Origin: Cryptococcus deneoformans JEC21
Lineage: Eukaryota; Basidiomycota; Tremellomycetes; Tremellales; Cryptococcaceae
Direction of reading: 5' to 3'
DNA: 64,000 nucleotides
NCBI RefSeq assembly: GCF_000091045.1
Contig: NC_006670.1
Location: 957,001-1,021,000, forward strand
The notes beneath the pieces are model-generated. The model saw only the letters and a program-made list of their open reading frames with translations. It was not told the DNA's origin and did no database searches. Shown here one piece after another: positions 20,987 to 31,266 of this stretch. Positions within the stretch are counted from its first letter, which is position 1, and the number at the start of each line of letters is the position of its first letter. The position numbers and the translations under genes are program-made.

Positions 20987-21519
20987 TCATTCCTTCCTAT
21001 TCTTCTCTATTCCTCTCCTTATTTTCTCTTTCTCGTCCGCCTGTTCCTTCTTCCTTTCCATTTTCTTTTCTCTCTTCATTTTTTCTTTTTATCTTCTTCT
21101 CTCTTCTTCTTTTTCTGGCTCATTTCTTCTCTTCCTTTTTGCTTATTTTCTGGTTTCCTCTCCTCTTTTCTTTTCTCCCATAGTGTCATGGCTTGGCTTG
21201 GGCTGCTCTGTTGGGTTATTTTTTTGGCCTTTATGGTTTGTTTTTCCCCTGGCTTGTGCTCAACAAGACTAAATCTTAAAAGGCTGCGCTCAGGAGTGGT
21301 TACCTGCTGCGTTCTCCTTCCCCATCTTATCCATCCTGGATCTGGTGACAAGAATTTACAGAGTCAGCCCATGACCCCCATGCTTATAGCTGTTTTTTCT
21401 CCTTTCTTTTTTGCCTCTTTGTCCTTCTCTTATTCCTTCTATTTCTTTTTCCTGTCCCTGCCTCCTGGTAACTGCTGTTCTTGCTTCCAGGCATAGGCTC
21501 TTTGACAGATGGGGGAGAG
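20987..21519 (+). other. Family A 3' UTR with long polypyrimidine tract
   Basis: Non-coding. About 190 bp (20990-21180) are almost pure C and T. The region ends in the polypurine primer site just before the 3' LTR at 21520. No other feature is seen. Confidence 0.75.
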
Positions 21520-21952
21520 TGTAAGTGCAGAGCACTATACTCATTTATTCTCTATGCATGCAGTCTTTGTGCATGCATCCTCCTAGGCATATTGCATATG
21601 CAGGAATTTATGCATTGCATTTACATGCAGGAATTTATGCAGTGCATTTACATGCATGCATTCCCATGTATAAGCTGTATGAATATTCAGCTATATTTGT
21701 TGTGTATGTATTCATCCAGATTATGTAACATTCCATGTGTATAATGTTACATTTGAAATACTTAGTAATGTCGTGGCATTTGATGTGTGTAACTTTACTT
21801 TCTGACACACAGTTGGTACTTAGTAAAATAGTAGTCGCATATTGTTGTAGTTCTTCAATACTCAATCCACATGTATTACAACCAGTGCATGTTTTGCTAG
21901 TCAACTACACACTATACTACTACGACACTCAGTGAGACACCCAGTGTCTACA
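21520..21952 (+). repeat. LTR-A, 3' LTR of the intact element
   Basis: 433 bp, essentially identical to the 5' copy (an A/T difference in the GACGTGGCATT/GTCGTGGCATT stretch was noticed). Confidence 0.95.
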
Positions 21953-22206
21953 CACGTGACCTGGGAGGGAGAGTGCGGATGCAATTTGACGCGCGCGACT
22001 TGGAGGAAAGGAGCGGAAGTAAATTGAGACGCGGCTCGGAGAAACAGGGGAAAAATAAAGCACGTGACCTGGGAAAGGGAGCGCGGATGCAATTTGACGC
22101 GCGCAACTTGGAGGAAGAAGCGGAAGCAAATTGAAACGCGGCTCGAAATTAGAAGCTGGGGAAAGTGGTGACCGTGGGTCACTGGGTCGGAGGCTAGCCT
22201 CTTACA
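21953..22206 (-). repeat. Element D 3' LTR, right part, with 108-bp tandem repeat
   Basis: Proximal part of the D LTR, beginning (minus strand) TGTAAGAGGCTAGCC at 22206 directly after a purine tract. It carries a tandem repeat, unit 21953-22060 (108 bp) followed by a second, slightly diverged copy from 22061 to about 22145; each starts CACGTGACCTGGGA. The family A element inserted exactly at the CACGT of the first copy. Confidence 0.75.
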
Positions 22207-22720
22207 CCCTCCCCCTCCTGGATGAGACGGAGTATGTGAGGGAGAAGAAGGAAATGAGACACACACACAAAGAGGGAGAAAGAAATGAGCTAGAAAACTG
22301 TAGAAGCTGGGCTTCAATGAGGGGCCAGGCTGAGAGACAATCCATGAAACATGTTGACTGAGGGAAACCCCCACCACGAAAAAACTCCCTGGCCTTTTGG
22401 CTTCTTTTCAGATTCTTTGTCTGGGGATAAAAAATGGGGGGTGGGGGAACCTCTTGTCTGTCTTCAGGCCCGTGGGGAAGGGGGGGAGGAAACTGAAGGA
22501 GAAATAAACGGACGAGAAAAAAATGAGAAAACACGGCACGAAGGAAAAAAAAGGGGGGAATGGAATTGAAAACCTGGACAGGGGTGGGCTGGGGACTTGA
22601 GGGGGGGGTGGTTTGGCATCTGTGCGAAGGTGTCAGCCTGGTCTGAGGGGTAGATGAGGAAAAAAAGGTGTTAGGGAGGGTGTATACAGCTCACGACGGA
22701 GTGTGGCCATGTCGGGACCG
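22207..22720 (-). other. Element D 3' UTR and polypurine tract
   Basis: Non-coding on both strands beyond short shadow frames. On the element strand the purine tract GGAGGGGGAGGG (rc of 22207-22218) lies next to the LTR. Confidence 0.65.
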
Positions 22721-25700
22721 TTAACCCTGGGTGAACATCTGAGGAACATCAGTAGTAACGTCCAGTACGTCGAGATGTAGCTCGTCTTCGCCAATAAAGT
22801 CTTCCCAAGCCTCCTTCCAACCTGCATAGTCCTGCACTGTATCACGACTGAGCCACCGAGCCTTGGGGCCATCACCGGCGAGGCGGGCGCGCACTTGATA
22901 GACCTTTGGATGATTTCCCTTGGGGGTGAGGGTGCGGTCTTCAAGGATTTGGAGGATGCATGGCGAGGAGGCAGCCGGGCGGTCGAGTAGGCGAGGAACC
23001 GCATGCTGGTGATACTGTTCGGACTCCCGGTATGGCTTGAGGCGCGAAACATGGCGGCGAGGCGTCGACTGTGTTGAGGTGACGGGGACATCCAATTCAT
23101 AGAGTGATTGCTCGGGAAAGGCCTGGAGGATGGTGAAGGGGCCTTCCCAGCGGGGCATGAACTTCGCAGAACGGTTAGTGGCGGTCTTATATTCGTGACG
23201 GAACTCAGCGGTGTTCAAGTAGACTTTGTCTCCCGGGTGGTAAACAGGGTCCGGCCGACGATGTTTGTTGGCTTGAACACTTTGCCGATGCTTAGCGAGA
23301 AGCAGTTCGTCACGAGCGATGCCCTCTTCGAGGGCCATGCGTTGGGCAGCGAGATCCCATTCGGAAGCCGTAGGTTGAGCGAGGGACGGGTCCGTAGCTG
23401 ATGTTGAGGGGAGGAGCGGCGGAGTGAGTGACAGGCGTTTCCCGAAAACGAGCTCGGCGGGGGTGTGGTGGGTTGAGCGTCGGATGGTGTTGTTCATTGC
23501 GAAAGCGACCCGCTGTAGGTTAGCTGCCCAATTTCGGCCTTGGTCGTCAGTCCAGGTGCGCAGGATCTGAATGACTGTCTTGTTAGATCGTTCTGATATA
23601 CCATCGGTCTGGGGGTGGTATGCTGTGGACATCTTTAGCTTAGTGCCCAGGAGGGAATTCAACCGATGCCATGACGCAGCAGTGAATAACTTATCGCGGT
23701 CTGAGACGATGGATTGTGGTACCCCATATTTAGAAACCCAGTGGTCGTAGTAGAGTTGAGCGAAAGCGGAGGACGTGAGCGTCGTGACTGTTGGTATGAG
23801 AGCGACCCAGCCGGTGAGGCGATCGGTAATGACGATGAGATAGTCGAAGCTGTGTGATTGCGGTAGTGGCCCCACGAAGTCTATGCCTATGTCGGAGAAT
23901 TTGGCGGGAGGAACTGGTAATGAGTGTAGTAGTCCGGGAGGTTTGGTGGTGGTAGCTTTGGATGTCTGACAGGCTGGGCAAGTGCTGACAAAGTCCTTTA
24001 CGTCACTAGCCATACCATCCCAGAAGTACTTACAACGCAATAGTTCAAGTGTTTTCTCCACCCCGAAATGGCCCATCGCATCGTGACATTCCTGTAGGCA
24101 CTGTTCTCGCAAGGTGAGTACGTCGGGAATGCAGAGCCGGTCTTCATATGTCAGCACCGTCCTGACCCCCCGTGCTCCGTTGACTTCGGTAGTGCGGACA
24201 CCCGGAGGGCAGCGGTCCACTTCCCTCCAAATATTCATTACCGGGTCCTGCCCGTACCCTTCAGCTACTTCATCTAGGAAGGTTGCGTTTGGTGAGAGAA
24301 CCATCATGGTGAGGGCGTTTATGTGGGCGTCGGAGTTGCGGAGCCAGGAGAAAGCGTCGGCGATGACATTAGTGGCCCCTGGAATATGGGAAATCTGGAG
24401 GTCGTAATCGGCGAGCACTAGTAACCACCGCTTCTGACGTTCGGACAGATTTGGTTGTTGAAAGAACCACTTGAGAGTCGCATGGTCCGTCATGACGTGC
24501 ACCGGGACGCCGAGAAGTAGAGGCCGCCACTCTTTGAGGGCGTGGATGATGGCGCATAGCTCTTTTTCGTGTACCGGATAATTTCGTTCGGCGGCGGTGA
24601 GAGAGCGGGAATCGTAGGCGATAGGTTGAGCGTTGTCGGGGGATAAACCCGTGCCCAACCAGGCGCCGAGGCCGGTATTGCTTGCGTCGGTGAAAAGGTA
24701 GAGATTGGTTTGACCTGCGAGGATAGCTTCATGGGAAAGGGGGGACAGACCTGTGATACGTGCCACCATTTCCTTCAGCGCCTCAAACGCATCTTGCGCC
24801 GACGTTGTCCACTTCCATACCCAACTCAGTGATTCTAATCGCTCGGCTGGGAGGCCCTTAGCTAGTTGACGTTTACGGGATTCATACGCTTTCTCTGCTG
24901 TCTTGTTCGGAGGGAGAAGAGCCGTGAGAACGGACGTCTTGGTGGCGATGTGTGGGATGAATTTGCGTAAATACTGGAGAAGGCCAAGAAAAGATCGGAG
25001 GTCTTTCACACAACCAGGAGATGGCCATGCGCGTAGTGCCTCGACTTTCTTCGGATCTGGCCCAATGTGATTGGGGGAGATTACGTGGCCCAGGAAGGAT
25101 ACTGAGTCGACGAAAAATTTCGACTTGCTAGGCGAGCAAACAAACCCGCTGTTACGTAAAGCCGTGAGAACCGCGCGGATATTTTTCGCTAAGTCAGAGT
25201 CGGTCGAGTGGGAGTGGCGTTCAGTGCTGACAGTCGGGGATTCGACTGGTGTGATGGAGTTGAGTTGTAGTTGCATAAGCGATGTATAGGATGACCCCCC
25301 TGCATTGAGGAGGTGATTTAAACGCTCCGCCCCATCAAATAGGCGGTGTTGACGACAGAACTGTAAACCGAGGATAAGGCGGTATCGTGGACCAAGGGCC
25401 ATGGCGTAGAATGGGGTAGCGTTGTAGGTAGTGTCACCAATGATTACATCCACTACATACTCCTGGTCTACGACTGGACCCGCCCGATTGTCTGCCATTT
25501 TGGTCCCCACCGGTATAATCGGCCGTCCTTGCCATCCCTGTTGCTCTGCGTATGCCCGGTCGACGACGTTGATGCCAGCGCCACAATCAACGAGTGCTGG
25601 GACAGTGTCTCCGTCAGCCTTGAAACAGCAATTGACCATGATGAGAGGTACTGACCCAGCGAGCGCAGACGAGGCATCCTGTACTAGAGTGTCTGTGACA

Positions 25701-27067
25701 GGGTCGACAGCGAAAACGCCGTGGTGGTCAGACTCGTCGTCGTCGGCAAGGGAGACGAGGTTGGCGACCGGCACAGATGCGGAGGCGTTGGGCGGGGTGG
25801 AGGGGGGGCGGGTTGGGCAGATAAGGCGGTGATGGCCGACAACGCAGCATGAGAAACACGCGTTGATGCTTTGAAGATAGGCGCGGGCAGATCGGCCGGC
25901 GTCACCGAGGGGGAGCCGTTTGGCGGGGTCGAGCCAGTCGAGCTGTTGTGCGGTGTGGCCCTTCGTGGTGGTGGAGGGGGCGGGGGCGAGTTTGGCAATG
26001 AGTGGAGGCGCGGGGGCGGGAGCGATGACGTTGGCGACGGTTGGTGGGTGGCGGGGGCATGTCGGCACCTGAAGGAAACGCGCCTCAAGCATGGCGTCAT
26101 CGATGACGTCCATCATGATCTCGTATAGGTCGGCCGACGTTGCGGAGAGCACCGTTTTGCCACGTGCGCGGAGAGCAGCTTTGGTGCGGTGAGTAACCAA
26201 GGCATCGACACCGTCCAATAGCCGGCGGTTGACGTCCACGTCGCTGAGGGGGTCCTCGAAGTCATGAAGAATGCCTTGGTAACTGATAACAAGGTGAAAG
26301 AATGCATCGAACGCGGCGGGTGTGGTGTCCAAGCAGCGGAGCTGCATGAATCGGTGGCGGAGTTTGGACTCCCAGCCGCGGGCGAGAATGTGAGACTTAA
26401 GGGAGACTTGCCATGCATCCCAAGTTTCGGCGTGTTTGCCATGGAGCTCGAGCCACGTGGTGAACCGGCCGCCCGATTGGGAGATCGAGGTATTTGCCAC
26501 AGAAATCTTCCACGCATGCTCAGCCGGGCCGGGGCTCCAGTGTAGGAGGGCGTCACGGAAATAGGTCTCCAAGGCGAGGAGGTGTCGCTGGAGCGCGAAC
26601 GGGTCGGCGGAGGAGTGAGTCCCAAGTCGCGGCGGGGAGATCTTGTCCGGGCGGGACCCGCGTGTGGAGGGAGGGACGTGACGGTCGTGGCCAGTGGTGG
26701 CTTGATCGGCTAGCGCTTGGGTGGAACGAAGGAGTCCGGCAACAATAGATTTAAGCTCGTCGATCTCAGGAACGGCCGGGCCGGAAAAGGCAGTGGTGAG
26801 GCCCGGGGTCTTTCGGTAGATTGCACCCGTGGTATCGTGTACAGGGGTTGCGTAGTTTACCATCTTTTCGTCGGGTAGATCAGGCACCGAAGGCACCGCA
26901 TTTGAAGTTGTGGGCGAAGCCAAATTTTCTCCGGAGCCCGCGGACGATAGGTGGTCGTCCGTGAATGTGCTGAAGATGGGAACGCCAGTGGGGTGATGCC
27001 CGATGATGGGACGGGAAGTCACCTCGTCGTACGCAATGATGGGTTGGCCCTGAGAATCGAACGCCAT
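22721..27067 (-). CDS. Element D gag-pol, RT core missing
   Basis: Long open polyprotein of a distinct Ty3/gypsy family. The start is taken at the ATG at 27067 (MAFDSQ), because an upstream in-frame ATG lies in the LTR. Domains: a gag unlike that of A or B; CCHC knuckle CFSC-X4-H-X4-C (about 25850); protease with VDCGAG (about 25580); a short linker; then directly the thumb end of reverse transcriptase (LTALRNSGF, FLGHVIS). The fingers and palm, including the catalytic YVDD, are absent although the frame is unbroken. RNase H (FTDAS), integrase HHCC and DDE (IDFVGP, SDRDKLF, GISERSN) and a chromodomain-like tail follow. The product could not copy RNA on its own; it may be a non-autonomous derivative or a recent in-frame deletion. 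Confidence 0.9.
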   Translation of the reverse strand: MAFDSQGQPIIAYDEVTSRPIIGHHPTGVPIFSTFTDDHLSSAGSGENLASPTTSNAVPSVPDLPDEKMVNYATPVHDTTGAIYRKTPGLTTAFSGPAVPEIDELKSIVAGLLRSTQALADQATTGHDRHVPPSTRGSRPDKISPPRLGTHSSADPFALQRHLLALETYFRDALLHWSPGPAEHAWKISVANTSISQSGGRFTTWLELHGKHAETWDAWQVSLKSHILARGWESKLRHRFMQLRCLDTTPAAFDAFFHLVISYQGILHDFEDPLSDVDVNRRLLDGVDALVTHRTKAALRARGKTVLSATSADLYEIMMDVIDDAMLEARFLQVPTCPRHPPTVANVIAPAPAPPLIAKLAPAPSTTTKGHTAQQLDWLDPAKRLPLGDAGRSARAYLQSINACFSCCVVGHHRLICPTRPPSTPPNASASVPVANLVSLADDDESDHHGVFAVDPVTDTLVQDASSALAGSVPLIMVNCCFKADGDTVPALVDCGAGINVVDRAYAEQQGWQGRPIIPVGTKMADNRAGPVVDQEYVVDVIIGDTTYNATPFYAMALGPRYRLILGLQFCRQHRLFDGAERLNHLLNAGGSSYTSLMQLQLNSITPVESPTVSTERHSHSTDSDLAKNIRAVLTALRNSGFVCSPSKSKFFVDSVSFLGHVISPNHIGPDPKKVEALRAWPSPGCVKDLRSFLGLLQYLRKFIPHIATKTSVLTALLPPNKTAEKAYESRKRQLAKGLPAERLESLSWVWKWTTSAQDAFEALKEMVARITGLSPLSHEAILAGQTNLYLFTDASNTGLGAWLGTGLSPDNAQPIAYDSRSLTAAERNYPVHEKELCAIIHALKEWRPLLLGVPVHVMTDHATLKWFFQQPNLSERQKRWLLVLADYDLQISHIPGATNVIADAFSWLRNSDAHINALTMMVLSPNATFLDEVAEGYGQDPVMNIWREVDRCPPGVRTTEVNGARGVRTVLTYEDRLCIPDVLTLREQCLQECHDAMGHFGVEKTLELLRCKYFWDGMASDVKDFVSTCPACQTSKATTTKPPGLLHSLPVPPAKFSDIGIDFVGPLPQSHSFDYLIVITDRLTGWVALIPTVTTLTSSAFAQLYYDHWVSKYGVPQSIVSDRDKLFTAASWHRLNSLLGTKLKMSTAYHPQTDGISERSNKTVIQILRTWTDDQGRNWAANLQRVAFAMNNTIRRSTHHTPAELVFGKRLSLTPPLLPSTSATDPSLAQPTASEWDLAAQRMALEEGIARDELLLAKHRQSVQANKHRRPDPVYHPGDKVYLNTAEFRHEYKTATNRSAKFMPRWEGPFTILQAFPEQSLYELDVPVTSTQSTPRRHVSRLKPYRESEQYHQHAVPRLLDRPAASSPCILQILEDRTLTPKGNHPKVYQVRARLAGDGPKARWLSRDTVQDYAGWKEAWEDFIGEDELHLDVLDVTTDVPQMFTQG

Positions 27068-27109
27068 GATGTATGTTGGTGTGGTGGAGTGTGGTGTGAA
27101 TTGATTTGG

Positions 27110-27609
27110 TGTAGGCACTGGGGGTGCCTCACTGCGTTCGGTTGGCGTTCGAGGAGGATGGGCGTTCGTGGTATAGGTCTAGAGGGCATTCGGATGCGTT
27201 CGAGGAAGCGTTCGGTGTTTGCTTATAGTTATAGTGGTCTACTGGATGCGAAACTAGCAATGGTTGGTATGCATGAGTTTCGCTTAAAGAAAGAGAAAAC
27301 TATAACTATGTATGAGATCTATATATATATATGTATGGACGTATGCAGAAACAAACAGAAGTCCATCGAAAAAAAGGGGCAGAGATCCGGCGAAGTCCGC
27401 TGCCGCGTTTCGGCAGCAATTGCCGGTCCTATGCATGAGAATAAAATATCATGCATAGGATAAGGCCGGACAGAGCTCGATGCCGCGTTTCGGCGAAGTC
27501 CGAAAGACGCGTTTCGGCATCAAATCTCACCTACCAACATCGACCAATGCATAGGAATAAATCCTACCATATGGTGAGAATGAATGGTGGTAAGGGCTCT
27601 GCACTTACA
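27110..27609 (-). repeat. LTR-B, 500 bp, with non-matching flanks
   Basis: Full LTR-B in minus orientation, TGTAAGTGCAGAGCCC at 27609 to GTGCCTACA at 27110. On one side is the leader of element D, whose own 3' LTR belongs to a different family. On the other is the reverse transcriptase of element F, cut in mid domain. Flanking pentamers are TTTGG (27105-27109) and CGATC (27610-27614); they do not match. Confidence 0.9.
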
Positions 27610-28556
27610 CGATCCTTGATGGTGATCTTGTTGATTCCCCGGTAATTGACACACATCCTAAGCGATCTGTCTTTCTTTTTGACAAAGAGTATGGGTGCTC
27701 CGGCTGGTGATTCGGATGGTCGGATAAAACCTTTCTTAAGATTCTCATCAAGGTATTCACGGAGAGCTTCAAGTTCTGTTTCGGAGAGATTGTATATGGG
27801 GCCAAAAGGTGGGTTCTTTCCTTCTTCGAGAGGGATATGGTGGTCGAAAGACCTATGTTCTGGGAGTGTATCGGCGCTTTTCTTGTCGAATACATCTAGA
27901 TATTGATGGTATTCTTTAGGTACTATTTCAGCATCGGTGTTTTCTTTTGGAGGTTTGTCATTGGTGATGACCATGGCTAAGTTGGCACTCGTCGTCTGTG
28001 ATACAGGTGGGTGTATGGAAAGTGTTTCCCAGCTGATGGACGGATTGTGCTCTTGTAACCAGGTGATACCTAAGACGATGGGATAGGAGCCGATGTCGGT
28101 TATGAGGAGTCGGAGTAAGGTGTGTCCGAATGGTTTCTGGAAGTTGACCAGGATGTTGGCTTCTTCTTCAATTATAGTTCGCTGACCCGCAGCGTTGAAT
28201 AGGTATAATGGGATCGAATCTTCTATTTTCGTGGTTTTGAGGTTAAAGGTCTGGATGAATCTTTTGTCGATGAAGTTTGTAGAGGCACCGGAATCGATTA
28301 AAGCTTGATAAACATTGTTGTGAAAGAGGAAGTCGATTGTGAGTTGGTTTTTGTTGTTTTTGTTATTATCTTCGAGAGTTTGGAGATATTCGCAGGAGTC
28401 TGTATTGGCCGGTTTGATAGTACGCTCTTGTTCCCGGCTACCTTCTTCGACTTTGGCAGACAAGAGCATATCTAGTTTTTTGAAGGGAGAGTAGTATTGG
28501 ATTGTTGCGAGGGGACCACTGGGCACTTGGCGACTTGATGGTTTTTGTCGGCGCAA
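27610..28556 (-). pseudogene. Element F pol, truncated in RT
   Basis: The pol frame of a third Ty3/gypsy family. It opens by frameshift from gag at the overlap 28472-28556. It encodes an aspartic protease ([10 protein letters not shown], about 28300), the linker, and the N-terminal fingers of reverse transcriptase ([17 protein letters not shown]) to TIKDR, where LTR-B cuts it. The palm, RNase H and integrase of this copy are lost. The homologous plus-strand copy G continues past this point. Confidence 0.88.
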
Positions 28557-29773
28557 TAGAGGCAGAGGTTATGGTCTTTTCGCCTCTGATATTCTTCTGG
28601 AGTCAGACGTCCACGTCTGGTTATCCTAGCTGAACTTGGGACAAATGCTGCCCTCAGGTTGACTGCCAGCGTCACCTCTTTATTGAAGGTGGTGTTGGCA
28701 GTGGTAGACCTTATCGGCATGCTATTCGCCGCAGAGAAACGTCTGAAGTTGTTGGGGCGATTGTTATTGTAAGAGGTGCGGGTGTGGTCGCTTTGGGTGG
28801 CGTTGAAAAGCGCCTTTGGTTGCTGGTCTCGCTTTGCTAATGCCCGTTCATATCGACGGCTGTCGATGCAGATTGCCATGTCTTGGAGGTTCTTGAATGA
28901 CTTGGCTTTGGGTAGTCTGGCAAGTTCGTCTTTGATGTAATCCTTCAAGCCCTTGTAGAAGCAAGCCTTCTTCGCTTCGTCGTTCCACTGAACCAAGGTG
29001 GCATAACGCATAAAGGTTGCAAGGTATGAGGATACAGAACCTTGCTGATGAACAGTGTTTAGTTGTCGTTCTGCTGTCTGTTCTTCGTCTGGATCTCCGA
29101 AGTTCTTCCTTAATTCGGCACAAAATTTTTTGAAGTCCAGCATAAACTTGGGCTGGGGATCGATGGTTACGAAGGGTTGGAACCATAAGAATGGGGTATC
29201 TCGGAGGAAAGATCCGGCGTATAGGACTTTGGAGGTCTCGGTAGGGAAACGAGAAGGTTGGAGGGTAATCACCATTGTCACTTGAGTGATAAAGGTTGAG
29301 AGCTTGGTATACTGCCCATGGTAGTACTCGGGTTGGGATACCTTCGGTTCTTGAGGTCTACTGGAGGGTACTGAGGTGCGTTGTCGGCTGTATTCCCTTT
29401 TAACTTCTGGGTATGGTGTTTGCGCTGACAGGTCGCGGCTTGATCTAGGTTCTTCGTCTTCTTCATCCAATTCTTGTTCGTTTTCGCCCTCATTATCTTC
29501 GCTATTATCAAACATCTGTCGTTCGACTTTGCTCTCTTCCAACTTATGCATCAACTCTTCCTTCTGTTGCTCAAGTCTTGCGATATGGTTGCGCATCATC
29601 TCGAGTTGGGTTTGGGTGTCGTTTGATGTGTTGTCGGCGGTAAATGGATCGGATTGAGGATTGGTGTTGAATGAACCCGCGGGATTGTGGTCGTCATCGA
29701 GGGTATGTTCTACTTCCTTGCCTTTTTCGACCTTTTCCACAGCTCGACCACTACGAGTGGATGGACCTGACAT
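28472..29773 (-). CDS. Element F gag, with -1 frameshift site
   Basis: Gag of about 433 aa, start taken at MSGPSTRSG (29773) rather than the upstream Met at 29794. It has an acidic, coiled-coil-like N-terminal segment ([16 protein letters not shown], acidic run after it), a retrotransposon-gag capsid region (PFLWFQPF, about 29190), and a CCHC knuckle CLYC-X4-H-X4-C close to the C-terminus. The frame ends at TAG 28472-28474, immediately preceded by the slippery heptamer A AAA AAC (rc of 28475-28481). Slippage by -1 there enters pol at LDMLL. The frame is intact even though pol is truncated. Confidence 0.88.
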   Translation of the reverse strand: MSGPSTRSGRAVEKVEKGKEVEHTLDDDHNPAGSFNTNPQSDPFTADNTSNDTQTQLEMMRNHIARLEQQKEELMHKLEESKVERQMFDNSEDNEGENEQELDEEDEEPRSSRDLSAQTPYPEVKREYSRQRTSVPSSRPQEPKVSQPEYYHGQYTKLSTFITQVTMVITLQPSRFPTETSKVLYAGSFLRDTPFLWFQPFVTIDPQPKFMLDFKKFCAELRKNFGDPDEEQTAERQLNTVHQQGSVSSYLATFMRYATLVQWNDEAKKACFYKGLKDYIKDELARLPKAKSFKNLQDMAICIDSRRYERALAKRDQQPKALFNATQSDHTRTSYNNNRPNNFRRFSAANSMPIRSTTANTTFNKEVTLAVNLRAAFVPSSARITRRGRLTPEEYQRRKDHNLCLYCADKNHQVAKCPVVPSQQSNTTLPSKN

Positions 29774-29924
29774 GATATAGGATATGGTATACAAAGTGGT
29801 GGTATGAGGTTATAGGTGGCTGAGGTTGTTGATGAAGTTGTATAAGGGTATACGTATGTGTCAAAGGTAAAAGGTACTTGAAGTCTATACCAACCAACCA
29901 CAAGTGTGGAAGATCAATATTTAC

Positions 29925-30381
29925 TGTTACGACTCGTCCCCAACAAGGTCCGGCCTTGGAGACGAGATAGAAAGCCGTAGTTTAACTAAGCAATGAGATA
30001 TATGTATGATATACCTCTTGACACTTGTCTGTTGGCGTATGGTATAGGGCAGAGGTATATTCGCTTGGGAAGATCAGGCAAGCTTATATACTAGTGGAGT
30101 AAGTTTATGTCGAAGGTGGTGCAAGGTAAGACGAGAGTGAGCACTGGGAGCTCGAGGACCTTTCGCAAAGTAACTTATGAAATATTGATCTTTGAGGGGA
30201 AGAAGATCAAGATCGAGGACAAAGCTCCCCTTTATATACTTCTACAGAAATCTATTTATATCCTTTGAGGTCCAGCTGGAGGTCCAGCTGGACCTTTTTA
30301 TCTGAATCGGATCTTGCCTTCCTATTACGTAACTCCCTCCTATGATATCTTATCTCTTCTTCTTTGTGCAGGCTCATGACA
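29925..30381 (-). repeat. LTR-F, 5' LTR of element F (457 bp)
   Basis: On the element strand it runs TGTCATGAGCCTGCACAAAG (30381) to GACGAGTCGTAACA (29925). It holds the palindrome GGTCCAGCTGGACC in a short tandem array (about 30268-30296). It is directly preceded by element D-type gag sequence, so F inserted into a second D copy. Confidence 0.9.
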
Positions 30382-30895
30382 CATGTCGACACCTGAAGGA
30401 AACGCGACTCAAGCATTGCGTCATCGATGACATCCATCATGATCTCATATAGTTCGGCCAGCGTGGCGGAGAGCACCATTTTGCCACGTGCGCGGAGGGC
30501 AGCTTTGGTGCGGTGAGTAACCAAGGCATTGACACCATCCAATAGCCGGCAGCTGACATCCACGTCGCTGAGAGGGTCCTCAAAGTCGCGAAGAATACCT
30601 TGGTAACTAAGAACAAGGTGAAAGAATGCATCGAACGCTGCGGGAGTGGTGTCCAAACAATGGAGCTGCATGAATTTGTGGCGGAGTTTGTGCTCCCAGC
30701 CGCGGGCGAGAATGTGGGACTTCAGGGAGACTTGCCATGCATCCCAGGTCTCCGTGTGTTTGCCATGGAGGTCAAGCCACGTGGTGAAACGGCCGCCCGA
30801 TTGGGAGATCGACGTATTCGCCACAGAAATCTTCCACGCCTGTTCAGCCGGTCCGGGGCTCCAGTGTAGGAGAGCGTCACGGAAATAGGTCTCCA
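30382..30895 (-). pseudogene. Second element D copy, gag fragment
   Basis: About 514 bp matching element D gag (rc of about 26057-26574, including LETYFRDALLHWSPG and MHSF-region codons) with scattered substitutions. It is bounded by LTR-F on the left and a truncated LTR-B on the right, so only a slice of gag remains. Confidence 0.85.
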
Positions 30896-31148
30896 AAAGT
30901 CCATCAAAAAAAAGGGACAGAGATCCGGTGAAGTCCGCCACCGCATTTCGGCAGCAATTTGCCGGTCCTATGCATGAGAATAAAATATCATGCATAGGAT
31001 AAGGCCGGACAGAGCTCGATGCCGCGTTTCGGCGAAGTCCGAAAGACGTGTTTCGGCATCAAATCTCACCTACCAACATTGACCAATGCATAGGAATAAA
31101 TCCTACCATATGGTGAGAACGAGTGGTGGTAAGGGCTCTGCATTTACA
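30896..31148 (-). repeat. Truncated LTR-B
   Basis: Minus-strand LTR-B starting TGTAAATGCAGAGCC at 31148 (one change from type) and broken off at 30896 against D gag. It keeps the 11-bp inverted repeat CCTATGCATGA/TCATGCATAGG. The right neighbour is the end of a different copia element; no matching target duplication. Confidence 0.88.
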
Positions 31149-31266
31149 TACTGACAATGTTGCCAATATGCTCACCAAGAGCCTTCCCCAAACCCGCTTC
31201 CAACAGCTGCGCAAACACCTGGGTGTCACTCAAAAGGAAATTTGATGGATGCTTGGATGAGGGGGA
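31149..31266 (+). pseudogene. Copia family H: RNase H tail and polypurine tract
   Basis: The last 31 codons of a copia polyprotein (TDNVANMLTKSLP, LRKHLGV) to a TGA at about 31243. A purine tract GATGAGGGGGAG then touches an LTR at 31267. The upstream coding sequence is missing because of the LTR-B junction. Distinct from the copia element at 6-12 kb. Confidence 0.8.

Larger units (their letters stand above)
15606..21952 (+). mobile_element. Complete Ty3/gypsy family A retrotransposon, 6347 bp
   Basis: Intact element with two 433-bp LTRs (15606-16038 and 21520-21952) that differ by only about one base on inspection. A perfect 5-bp target duplication CACGT lies at 15601-15605 and 21953-21957. 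A purine tract GATGGGGGAGAG abuts the 3' LTR. One gag-pol ORF. Near-identical LTRs plus an open ORF mean a very recent insertion; this is the best candidate for an active element in the window. It sits inside the LTR of element D. Confidence 0.97.
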
